Below, piece after piece: positions 14,301-26,825 of a stretch of DNA of 64,000 nt (within the stretch, counting starts at the first letter, position 1; each line of letters starts with the position of its first letter). Source of the DNA: Pyrenopolyporus hunteri (taxonomy: Eukaryota > Ascomycota > Sordariomycetes > Xylariales > Hypoxylaceae); NCBI GenBank assembly GCA_902806595.1, contig CADCXC010000046.1, positions 1 to 64,000 of the forward strand. The letters run 5' to 3'. A program made the translations under genes and the position numbers. Under the pieces are notes generated by a model, which made no database searches, was not told where the DNA came from, and saw only the letters and a list, made by a program, of their open reading frames with translations.

Positions 14301-17300
14301 GTTATAAATATACGTATATATTTTAAAATAAACCATATTATAAATTCGGTTATAAATCGATCGAATTTTTTATAATTTAATATTTTTTTTTATTACGTTA
14401 AATTTTAAACTTATTTAAATAAAAACTATTTTAAAATTATATTCGATAAACGGTTTATATTTTAATTACTTTTTTTTAATTATATTAATCTTCGATTACG
14501 AACTTTAAAACGACGTATTTAAAAATAATTTATATAATAATAAAATGCTTCGACTATAAAATATAACGTTTAAATTATTAAATTATATAACGGGTAAATT
14601 ATTTTATAAAATAAAAAGTATTCCGTTAAAAAATACCGTAATCGTATCGTTAAATTAAATATTAAACGAAATAATTAAATTTTCGTACGAGGGTTAATAA
14701 TTATTTATAAAATTAATAATTAAAAAATAATAAAGTTTATAATAAAAATAATAAATTTTATAATTTATTTCGAAATAAAATTTAAAAATTATTTTATATA
14801 TTATTATATAATTAAAATTATTTTTATAAAATTCGAAGTATATAACGTTTTTTAATATCGTTAAAAAATAAATAATAATATATAATATAAAGTAATAATA
14901 AAGTAAAAATTAAAGTAAATAAAAAAACGATTTTTTTTAATATTTAATTTATTAAATTTATAAAAAAAATATTAAAATTATAATTTTTCGATAAATATAT
15001 AAATAATATAATTAATAATTATAAAAGTTAAAATATATATTTTATTTTTTATATATATAAAATCGTTATTTTACGCGTTTTTATAAGTTAAATTAAAAAG
15101 TAATTCGCGTTAATTAATTAATTTTATATTAAAATTCACCGATTTCGATTATAATATCGAAATAAAAACGTACCGTAAAAATTTTATATTAAAAACGACG
15201 AATAAATTTTTACGAAAAAAATATATAAACTTACCGAATATTTAACGATTTAATTATACTTAAATATATTTTAACATCGTAATCGGATGCGAATTTACTC
15301 GAAAAAATTAACGAAAAAAATTAAAATATTATTATATATATTAATAAATTAATTTTATAAAATATAATAATGTAAATTAAATGTAACTTTATAATTTAAA
15401 AAAAATTTAAATTTTTTTTTTTATTATAACGTTAAATATATAATTAATTAATTAAATATATTTAAATATAATAATAAAATTATAATAATAAAATCGTAAA
15501 ATTATTTATAAATAAATACGTTTTAATATATATACGTATAATAAATAAAAAATACGTAAACTTTATTTATAATTATATTAATAATGTTTATATAGTTTAA
15601 AAAAAAAATTCGAAAATTTATATATTATTATTTATATAATTTTATTTAAATATATATCGAATTTTATATAATTATTTTTCTATTATAATATCGTTTATAA
15701 AAACGATTATAAATTAACAAAATACTTCGATAAATTAATATAATAATCGATTTATTATACCGAAATTAAATTAATAAAATTTTATATATTACGTTTTTTA
15801 TATATTAAATATATATTATAAAAAACTTTTACGAAAAAATAATATTTTATAAAAATTATTATAAAATCGTTTATATTAAATGTATTTTTAATGGATATAT
15901 AAATCGACATATATTATTTTAAACGACTATTAACGAATATTTATTACCGGCCGTTTTAAAAAATTTTACGTGTTTTTAAAATCGGGGAATTTTTTTTACG
16001 CGTTTTAATAAACGTTTTTTTTTCGATAACGTCGAAAAACGTTATGCGTTTTAATTTTAATTTCGAGTTTTTCATTAAAATAATAACGGTTCGAAAGTAA
16101 ATATATTTTATTAAAACCGATTTATTATTATAATTAAATTAAAATTTAAAGTTTTATTATATCGTATATATACGAAAAGTTTTAATTTTAAAAAAAAGTT
16201 AATTTTATATAATAATAAACGGTAAATATTTTATATATACCCCATAAAATTTATATTATATTTAATATAAGTAATAATAATTATATTAATTAAATAAATT
16301 AATATTAATAATACGAAAATTTATATTTTATAAATTTTAATATATTTATTTATTTATAAAATTATTTACATTTTAATATAATGTTAAAATCGTTTTAAAT
16401 TATTATACGTTAATTTAAAATTTAAATAATTGTTTAAAAAAATTAAATTATTTGATGGTATTTAGTGGATAAAAATTTTTAAAACGAAATATTATAGAAA
16501 CTTCGAAAAAAATATAACATTATTATTAACCGACGGTTTTTTTAACGATACTTTAATAAATAAAATATTTATAAAAATAAATTAAATATAAATAACGTTA
16601 AAGAAGGAATTTTTAAATTTTTTAATATCGAATTTTTATATATTTAAATTATTAATTATTTAAAATTTAAAAAATTTAAAATTAATTTATTTTTACGATT
16701 TTTATAACGTAAATTATAATAATAAAAAAAATGCCGGTATAATTTAATATTTTATATCGAAAAATTCGTTTAATTTATACGTTATTTTTTTTACGAAAAA
16801 AACTTTTATAATAATAAAATTTTACTTTAATTTAATTAATAAAACTTTAATATTAATAAAACGTTTTTTATTTATATTAAAATCGAAAATAACATAAAAA
16901 AAAATTAATAATTTAATTAAACGGGTATATAATATATTTAAAATATATAAGTTTTTTAAAAATTATAAATAAGTTTTAAACGTTTTCGAAAATTTAAAAA
17001 AAAATAATATTTTCGAATACGTCCGTCGAAATATTTAACTTTTAGTTATAAAAAATATAATTTATATTATATATCGATAATTTTACTCGAAAATTATATG
17101 ATAACAAATTAACGATAAATTAAACGTAAAACGAAAAACGCGTAAAAAATTTATAATTTCGAAATTTAATTATATTTAATTTATAAATAAATATTATAAA
17201 TTAAATTTCGCCGAATTTAAAATTTATACATATATTAACGCGTATTTTCGTAAAATATTATAAATTAATATAAATAAATATAATTTTTAATTTTTAAATA

Positions 17301-19561
17301 TATTAAATTAATTTTTTTTTATTATTTTCAAATTAAAAATTTAATTATAATATACGTAAATAAATTATAAAATTAAAACCCCTTTTATAATTTAAACGTA
17401 ATTTTAATTAATTATAATTTAAAAATCGTTAATAATTATATAAAATTCGAACGAAATTAAAAAAATTAAAATATAAAGTTATTAAATTTTAAATTTATAT
17501 AAATAAAAAATAAATAAATAAAATCGAAAAATCGAATAATAATAATTATAATTATTAATTAATATAATTTTACATTAAATTATATATATTAAAAAATGTA
17601 ATTATTTTTTTTTTTTTTTTTTTTATAATTAATAGTTTTAAAATTATTTCGATAAATTTTATAAAATTTAATTATTCGATAAAAAAAATTTAATTAATTA
17701 AATTACGTTATATATTATATATAGAAATATAATAAAATAAAAAATTATCGATTTCGTATATTAATAAAATAATTATTATATTAAATTTTAATTAAAGAAA
17801 AATTATATTATCATCGATTATATAAATATAATATAATTAAATTTAAAAGAAATTAATGTAAAAAATTACGTTATAAATTTAAAATACGACTTTAAATTAA
17901 TATAATTAATATAAAAAATAAAAAAACCATTAATCGAATACGATTTTAACGGTTTTTTAACATTAAAAACGTAATAATTATATAATAAATAATTTATAAT
18001 TTATTTATTAAAATTTATTAACGATGTAACGTATTTTTATATGTAAAATTATATAATTTTAAAAGAATATTTCAAATAATATATAATTAAAAATCGAAAA
18101 TTAAAGTTAAAATTTAATGAAATTTTAAATAACGAATTTTTATAGTATAAATAATAATTAAAATTATATAAAAAAAATATAAATATCGTTTAAACGAACG
18201 TATTTAAAAACGAAGATATAAACGTAATATAATTTAATATAAATGTTTATAAAATTTAATAAAAAATATATTAATTAATATTTAATTATTTTAAAGTAAA
18301 TTACATAAAAATAATTTAGGAAATTTTTTTTATAAAAAGTATAATTACTTCGTATTAAAAGGGTATAAAAAGTAAAAAAATAAAATTTTATTTAAAAAAT
18401 ATAAAAGTATAATATTCGTATAATTATATATATTAAAATAAGTACGATAACGAAATTAATAAAAATTATAAATATTATAAAGTTATAATAAAAAATCGTA
18501 AAAAACGTCGTAAAAAGAGTTATAAAAAGGGTTATAAAGTAAAGTTACGATATTAAATCGTAAAAAAAACCGTAAAAAAAATCGTAATTATTTTATTATA
18601 AATATATATTAAATATTTTAATTAATAATTAATATATATATTTAAATTAAAAGTTAAAAGTAGTTAAATAATTCGTATAAAAATATAATTATTTCTTTTA
18701 TTATATAATTAATTTTATTATAATAATAAAAAATATAATAAAAAATTTTAATAAAAAATTATATTATATTTTATTAAAATTATAATTAAAAGTATTTCGA
18801 TAAAAATACGTTATTTAACATTTTATATAAATTTATAATAAAAAAATTAAAGTTAATAATAATTTAATTTTATTTTTATTAATTAAATATATATTAATTT
18901 AATATTTAATTAAATGTTTTTCATATAATAATTATTAATGTTTTATAAATATATATGTATTTACGTATATAAAAAATCGTTTAATATACGTAAATATACA
19001 CGTATATATTATTTTAAAAATTTAAATAAAAAGTTTAATAATTATTTTATTATTTTAATTATAATTTTATATATTTATTTTAAATATTTAAATATATATA
19101 AAACGAAATAACGAAATTATATTTAAATTTATTATCGATTATTCGATTTTATTTAAAAAAACTTCGAAATATATTTTAATTTTTTTTTTAAATAAAAAAA
19201 AATTTAATTACGTAAAAATTTACGAGTTACATTTTTTACGTTATATAAATTATACGTTACGTTAATAAATTATACGTACATTACGTTAAACGATTTATAT
19301 TACGCGTTTATTTAATTAATTAAACCGTTTTATTAAACGTTATATTATTACATTTAAAATTATTTACATTTTAATAGGTAATTTTATTAATTAAATTAAT
19401 TTAATTAAATGAATCGAATTAAATAAATTTATATGAAAAATTTAAATTATATAAATTTAATTATATAAATTTAATTTTAATTTAACGTATAATTTTATTT
19501 AAAAAATTCGAATCGAATAAATTTAATTATATACATTTAATTATATAAATTTATATTAAAC

Positions 19562-19822
19562 GAATAAAAAATCGTTAATTAATAATCAAAAAATTATTAT
19601 ATAATCGTATAATAAAAAATACGAAAATAAATAAAATTAATTAAATTATATATATATAAAAATTATAAATAAATTAACTTTATATTAATCGATATTTATA
19701 TTATTTTTAAAAGTTTATACTTTAAATATTTGTTACGTAAAACGACAAAATATTTAATAAAAATATATTTACTATTATTATTATTATAATAAATATTTTA
19801 ATATAAAATTATATTATTATAA
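19562..19822 (+). repeat. Dispersed RIP-eroded repeat, copy 4
   Basis: Copy with the start ATCGTTAATTAATAATC, the middle TTGTTACGTAAAACGACAAA and the end AAAATTATATTATTATAA. The flanks on both sides contain TTAATTATATAAATTTAAT, so the copy either inserted into, or carries, a small direct duplication. It ends about 100 bp before the two-unit tandem array. Confidence 0.6.
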
Positions 19823-19923
19823 TTTAATTATATAAATTTAATTTTAATTCGACGTATTTTTTATAATATTTTTCGAAGAATTTTTTAAATTATATATTTA
19901 AAATTAAATATAAAAAAATTATA

Positions 19924-20945
19924 CGGGTAAATTTTTACGACGGTTTTTTTAAAAAATAATATAAAATAATATAAGGTAGATTTTTACGACGATTTTTTTA
20001 AAGATAATATAGGGTAAATTTTTACGACGATTTTTTCGAAAAATAATATAAAATAGTATAAGGTGGATTTTTACGACGGTTTTTTTAAAAGTAATATAGG
20101 GTGGATTTTCGCGACGATTTTTTCGAAAGGTAGTATAAAATAATATAGGGTAAACTTTCGCGACGGTTTTTTTAAAAGTAGTATAGGGTGGATTTTTACG
20201 ACGGTTTTTTCGAAAGGTAATATAGAGTAGTATAAGGTAAATTTTCGCGACGATTTTTTTAAAAGTAATATAAAGTAAATTTTCGCGACGGTTTTTTCGA
20301 AAAATAGTATAAAATAGTATAAAGTAGATTTTCGTAACGACTTTTTTAAAAGTAATATAAAGTAAGTTTTTACGACGATTTTTTCGAAAAATAGTATAAA
20401 ATAATATAGAGTAAACTTTCGTAACGATTTTTTTAAAAGTAATATAAAGTAAATTTTTGCGACGATTTTTTCGAAAGGTAATATAAAATAATATAAAGTA
20501 AATTTTCGCGACGATTTTTTTAAAGGTAATATAAAATGGATTTTCGCGACGGTTTTTTCGAAAAGTAATATAAAATAATATAGGGTGGATTTTTACGACG
20601 GTTTTTTTAAAAGTAATATAAAGTAAATTTTCGCGACGATTTTTTTAAAAAATAATATAAAATAGTATAAGGTAAATTTTTACGACGATTTTTTCGAAAA
20701 GTAGTATAGAGTAATATAAAGTAAATTTTCGTAACGGTTTTTTTAAAAGTAATATAAAGTAAATTTTTACGACGGTTTTTTCGAAAAGTAATATAAAATA
20801 ATATAGGGTAGATTTTTATAACGGTTTTTTTAAAGGTAATATAAAATAGATTTTTACGACGATTTTTTCGAAAAATAGTATAAAGTAATATAAAGTAAAT
20901 TTTCGCGACGGTTTTTTTAAAAATAATATAAAATAAATTTTTATA
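19924..20945. repeat. Tandem satellite of alternating 38- and 49-bp units (87-bp dimer)
   Basis: About 23 half-units follow each other in one orientation. Each begins with a GGTGGATTTTCGCGACGG-like core. One type continues with TTTTTTTAAAAGTAATATAG (38 bp in all), the other with TTTTTTCGAAAGGTAGTATA and a further AAATAATATAG-like tail (49 bp in all). They mostly alternate, giving an 87-bp dimer repeated about 11-12 times. Differences between units are nearly all G/A or C/T, as expected from incomplete RIP on both strands. The units keep far more G than the DNA around them. No ORF is present. Confidence 0.9.
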
Positions 20946-23418
20946 AAAATTAAAAAATATTACGAAAATTATATTAAAAATTATATAATTATAAAAATAA
21001 TCGTAAAATTTATAAAAAATTAAAATTCGAAAAATCGCGATTTTATATAAATAAATAAATAACGAAATTACCTTTTAATTTAAACGATTAATTATTTATT
21101 ATAAAATCGTTAATTTATTAAAACGTTAAAAAAAAATAATATAAATTATATATATACGTATAAACAATTAAAAAAAAAATAACATAATTATATATTTAAT
21201 ATTAATAAAAATAATATAATATAAAAAAAAATAATATAATATATAATTAACGAATTTTTAAAGAAATTTTTTTATATATATCGTTATAATAATAAAAGTA
21301 TTTTTATATATTTAAAATTTATATTTATATAATTATATTATTTTTAAAGTAAAATATATTATATATTAATAATTTTAAAATTATAATATTTTTTTAAAAA
21401 AATGTTTACATATTTATCGAATAAATATACGAGTAAAAAATAAATAAATAAATAAATACGTATTTAAATAATTATATATATAATTTATTATATATTAATA
21501 ATTAATATCTAAAAATTAAAATATTAAAAAAATAAATAAAATAATTAAACATTATAATTAAATTAATTAATTTTAAAAATAATTAAATTTTTAAATCGTA
21601 TATTTCTATTTATTTTATTTAATTAATTATAAATTTTTATTATTTAAAAATTTTTTTACGATTTATATTATTAATTTTTAATTATTTTAACGAATTAATA
21701 ATTTAAAGGAAATAATTTATTATAATTTATTAACGATTATTTAATAAAACGAAAATTCGTTTAATTATTTAAATGTATAATTATATAATTTATATTTAAA
21801 GTTTAATTTTATTATTTAACCGACGTTTATTATTTTAATTAAATAAATAAATATTTTATTTATTTTTTTTTATTTATTATTTCGTTATTTAAAAATAAAA
21901 TTTTAAATTTTATTATTTTTTATAATTAAATCGTTTATATAATTTTATATTATTAATATCGAATCGATTAAATTTTTTTTATTATACGTTTTTATTTATT
22001 ATTTTAAATATTTTAACGCGTATTAATTTTTTTTAAAATTTTTTACGTTAAATATTAATAACGTCGATTACGATTTAACGTATTATATTTATTATATAAT
22101 AATCGATAATACTTAAATTATTAAAAACGACGTAAATTATTTTTATTTTAATATATTTAATAAAATAAACGATTTATAATTTATTTAATTTAATAATAAT
22201 ATTTTATTTAATAAAAAATATTAACTTTATATTTTTTAACTTTTTAACGATTTTATAAATATATTATAATTTATTAATGTTATTTTTATTATTATTATTA
22301 TATATTAATTATCGAATATAAATTTTTATTTAATTACTTTAAATTTCGATTATTAAATATTTTTTTATAATAATTTATTTTTATTTTAATAAAACTTCGA
22401 TATTTTATTTATTTTTAATTATAAAATTTAATATTTAAAAACGAAAAAACGGAAAAATATAATAAATCGCGATAAATATTATTAAATTACGTAAATTTTT
22501 TACGATTACAAATAAATTTATTTTATTTTTAAAAAATAAAAATTTTAATTTAATTATAATAAAATAAATATTTACGATTAAATAACGATGTTTTTTATAT
22601 AAAATATTAATAATATTATTTTTTTTCGTATTAATATTTATAATATATTCGACGCGAAAAAATTTATATTAATTTTTAAATTAAAAAATAACGATTACGT
22701 ATTAATACTTTATATATTTTATACGCCGTAATTATTATATAAATAAAAAACTTTATTTTATAATAAAAAAATTTATTAAATTTACGGTATTAATTTTAAA
22801 TATTTATTTATTCGATTTATATAAATTATTTTTAATAATAAAATTACGCGACTTTTTAAATTTTCGAAAGCGAAATAATTCGTATTTTTCGTTTTTTAAA
22901 ATGTTAATAATAACGATAATTTAATTATAAAAATTATAATTATATTTTTTATTATAAATATTCCTTAATTTTTTAAAAACGAATTTTTTACTTTTAAAAA
23001 ATATTTTCGTTTTTAAATTAATAATTACGATTACGATAATAATAACGATTTTAACGATATCGAAAATAAATTTTATTAATATTATTTTATTAATAAAAAA
23101 ATTATAAGCCGTTAAAATAATAAAAATTATAATTTTTCATTTAATAATAATAATAATAATAATAAATTCGAAAAAAATCGTTTCGTAATTAAAAATAAAA
23201 TACTTCGATTATTTAAATCGATTAATAATATTATAAATAATAATAATAATATAAATAATAAAAATAATAACGTTAATTTAAAAATTTATAATATCGATTT
23301 AAAATAAATTATTTTTTTTAAATATATAAAATAATATTAAATTATCGATACGATATAAATAATATAAATAATAAATATAAATACGTAAATAAATAATAAT
23401 ATATATAATAAAAATAAA

Positions 23419-23434
23419 TATAATAATAATAATA

Positions 23435-23468
<34 letters not shown>
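23419..23468. repeat. (AAT)n microsatellite
   Basis: A run of TAATAATAATAAT units with a few interruptions sits directly before dispersed repeat copy 5. The same TTATTATTATT tract lies inside each copy of the dispersed repeat, so this may be an expanded piece of that element. Confidence 0.75.
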
Positions 23469-23479
23469 TATAATTATTA

Positions 23480-23743
23480 AATAAATAAAAAGTTATTAAT
23501 AAATAATCGAAAAGTTATTATATAATTATATAATAAAAAATATAAAATAAAATAAATTAATTAAATTATATATATTTAAAAATTATAAATAAGTTAATTT
23601 TATATTAATTAATATTTATATTCGTTTTAAAAATATATACTTTAAGTTTTTATTACATAAAGCGATAAAATATTTAATAAAAATATATTTATTATTATTA
23701 TCGTTATAGTAAATATTTTAATATAAAATTATATTATTATAAT
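23480..23743 (+). repeat. Dispersed RIP-eroded repeat, copy 5
   Basis: Strongly eroded copy, beginning AGTTATTAATAAATAATCG and ending AAATTATATTATTATAAT. It has almost no CpG left compared with copies 1 and 2, so it was probably mutated more often. Copy 6 lies about 500 bp away in the opposite orientation. Confidence 0.6.
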
Positions 23744-24116
23744 AATTTTAATATTTTATATTTATATTAATTTTTAAATCGTCGTTTATATTATTATTTA
23801 TATTATCGTTTATATTATTATTTTCGATATTTATTTTAATATATAAATATATTTTATATAAAATTATTTAAATTATATAATAACGTAATAAACCCCTACG
23901 AAATATTTTATTTTAATTTTATTAACTTCGTAATATTATAAAGTAAAATTTAAATATTAAAAATTAATTATATTAATTTTATAAAAAATTAAAAAAAAAA
24001 AATTAAAAAGTAATTCGAAAATTTACGATTTAATATATATATAACGTAACGAACTATTTCGTATTTTATTATTTTATAAAATTAAAATATAACAAAATTA
24101 ATAAATTCGATAAAAT

Positions 24117-24758
24117 TTAATATAACGCGTAATATTAAAAATTAAAAATCGAATTTTATTAATATTATATATATATATATAAAAAAAAAAAAAAAAATTA
24201 AATCGCGGTTTTATATATAAGTTTCGACGGCGTATTCGGTCGAAACTTTAATATTAATATAATAATATAATTTAATATTAAAATATTTATTATAATAATA
24301 ATAATAATAAATATATTTTTATTAAATATTTCGTTGTTTTATACGACGAAAATTTAAAATATAAATTTTTAAAAAAAGTATAAATATTAATTAATATAAA
24401 GTTAATTTATTTATAATTTTTATATATATATAATTTAATTAATTTTTTTTATTTTTATATTTTTTATTATATAATTATATAATAATTTTTCGGTTATTAA
24501 TTAACGACTTTTTATTTATTTAATATTAATTTACGATTATATAATAATTTTTCGATTATTAATTAACGATTTATTATAATTTAATACGATAAACTTAATT
24601 TTATTAAATAATTGATATCGAACTTTCGATCGAATACGCCGTCGAAGCTTAAATATAAAACCGCGGTTTTTTAAATCGCGATTTAATTTTTTCTTTTTTT
24701 TTTTTTATAATATTAACGAAATTTTATTTTTAATTTTTAATATTTCGCGCCGTATTAC
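24117..24758. mobile_element. Element with long terminal inverted repeats (MITE-like), RIP-eroded
   Basis: The left arm (about 24,117-24,250) and right arm (about 24,620-24,758) are inverted copies. Both carry AATATTAAAAATTAAAAAT, an A-run, TTAAATCGCG, CGGTTTTATAT and CGACGGCGTATTCG followed by CGAAA, in mirror order. Between the arms lie about 370 bp that include copy 6 of the dispersed repeat on the minus strand. Such long inverted ends around a short non-coding centre are typical of non-autonomous DNA transposons. No transposase remnant is visible. Target-site duplications are not clear because the ends are eroded. Confidence 0.6.
24252..24580 (-). repeat. Dispersed RIP-eroded repeat, copy 6 (inverted, inside the TIR element)
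   Basis: Read on the minus strand, it matches copies 4 and 5: AATTATTATATAATCG near the start, TTATATTAATTAATATTTA in the middle, ACAACGAAATATTTAATAAA, then a TTATTATTATT run. The start region with TAATTAACGA / TCGTTAATTAATAA is duplicated within this copy, which makes it longer than the others. It fills the space between the two inverted arms. Confidence 0.55.
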
Positions 24759-26407
24759 GACCTTTTATTTATTTAATAATCGATTATTTAATAAAATTAA
24801 ATTAATCGCATTAAATTATAATATTTATTATTTATTAATTTAATTAACTTTTATAAAAAAAAATATTAAAATATAATAAGTTAAATTTTATATTTTTAAA
24901 TTTATAATGTATATAATTATAATCATAATTATTTTTAAAATATATTTCGAAACTATTAAAAATTTATTTTAAATTTAATTTTTTTTTTAAAAAAATTAAA
25001 CGAATTTATTTAAACTTTAAAACGATTACGTCGCGGGTTTTAACCTTATAAATTATATTATATATTTAATAAAAAAACGTAAATTATATTAAATAAACGT
25101 TAATTAATTAATTAATTATTTAAACATATCGTTTATTTATTTTTTTTTAACTTATTTTTTTATAATAACATTTATTAATTTTTAATAAAAATATATTTAA
25201 TAAATATTATTACGTAATATTTAATTTTATAATCGTATATTTATATTATTTTAAAATATAATATATTAATTATTATATTTTAATATTTTTTTTTATAAAA
25301 AAATAATTCGATTAATAAATAACATAAAAAATTATTTACGTTATAAATAATTTTTTTATTTAAAAAGATTTATTATTTAACTTTTAATTCGATTATATTA
25401 TAATTATATAATTTCGTAAATTAATATTATTTTTTATAAATTAACTTTTATTAATTATAAAAATTTCGAATATAATATTATATTTTTCTTTTAATTTAAC
25501 GTTAATTAACTTTAATAAAAAAAAATTTAATAACGAATATAACGTTATTTATAATTAATTTTAATAATAAAAATATTTTTTTTTTTTAAAAAAAACGTTA
25601 TTAATTAAATTTATATTAAATGATGTAATTTTATTTTAATTTTATTAAAAAAAAAATATTTATTATTATTTTAAATTTAAATTTAACGACGCGACGTAAA
25701 CCGTAATATTTCGATTATAATATTTAAAATAATAATAATATTTTCGTTTTTTTTTTCCTTTTTTTTTTAAAACTTTTAATTTTATATTAAATAAAAATAA
25801 TAAAATAAATAAATTTCGATAATTATTAATTAAATTAAATAATTATTTAATTTATTTATAATTTTAAATATATAAAAATACGATTAAATACGTGTATTAA
25901 TTTAAACTTAAATATTCTTTTTATAATTTTCGCGTTTTTCGTTAATAAATTTTAAAAATTATTAATAATAAATCGAAAAAAAAAAAAAAAATTATTAAAT
26001 AATTTATAAATAATAATATTTTTTTTTATTATTATAAATCATTCGTTTAATTTTTAATATACGATTATTATAAAAACTTTTTATTAATTATATTTTATAA
26101 TATATAATTAATTAATATAATAAAATCGAACGTTTAAATTATTTTTCGAAGTTTAAAATTTAAATTCGAATATATATTTAATAAAATATTTATTATTTTT
26201 ATAAATATCGATCGCATTTATATAATTATTTTTAATAATAAAAATAAATATAAATAAATTCGATTTAAATAATTATATCGAATTAATAAAATTATAAAAC
26301 GATAATTTTTTTATAAATTTAATTTCGTTAACGAAGACGAAATTATCGTTTCGAATACGTTTTTTTTCGCGGTTATTATTAAAGTTAATTAAATTTTTAT
26401 ATTTTTT

Positions 26408-26590
26408 AAATTTTAATTTATAATAAATTAAATTTATAAAAATTCGATTTTTTTTTAAAAAATAATTAATATCGAAATTATTATCGATGTATTTATTATT
26501 ATTAAAATCGAATCGATTTTCGTATTTTTCGAATTTTAATTTATAATAAATTAAATTTATAAAAGTTCGATGTTTTTTTAAAATATTATT
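26408..26590 (+). repeat. Direct tandem duplication, period about 123 bp
   Basis: The string ATTTTAATTTATAATAAATT followed by AAATTTATAAAA and TTCGAT occurs at about 26,410 and again at about 26,533. The sequence after each copy also stays similar (TTATTAATATCGAAA-type). It may be a remnant of a longer tandem array or of a repeated protein domain. Confidence 0.6.
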
Positions 26591-26732
26591 AATATCGAAA
26601 ATATTTATATTATTAATTTTATTATTAAATTAATTATCGTTTTCGTTACTGTTTTTATTATTTTTTATATTATTATTATCGTTATTATCTTCGTTATTAT
26701 TTTTATTATTACTTTTATTATTTCTTTTATCG

Positions 26733-26825
26733 CTTTTTTCGTCGCTTTTTTCGTCGCTTTTTTTATCGTTTTTTTCGTTATTTTTTTCGTCGCCTTTTTC
26801 GTCGCTTTTTTCGTCGTTATTTTAT
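26733..26825. repeat. Minisatellite of about 12 bp (CGCTTTTTTCGT)
   Basis: Seven or so imperfect units of CGCTTTTTTCGT follow each other after a stretch of TTATTATTTTTATTATTAC. On the minus strand the unit reads ACGAAAAAAGCG, which in one frame would give a lysine-rich charged repeat, so it may be a relic of a low-complexity coding tract. This is inference only. Confidence 0.6.

Noticed and set aside
19924..20945. Regular repeats that could suggest a CRISPR array
   Set aside because: The units are contiguous, all parts repeat, there are no unique spacers, no cas genes, and the genome is fungal.
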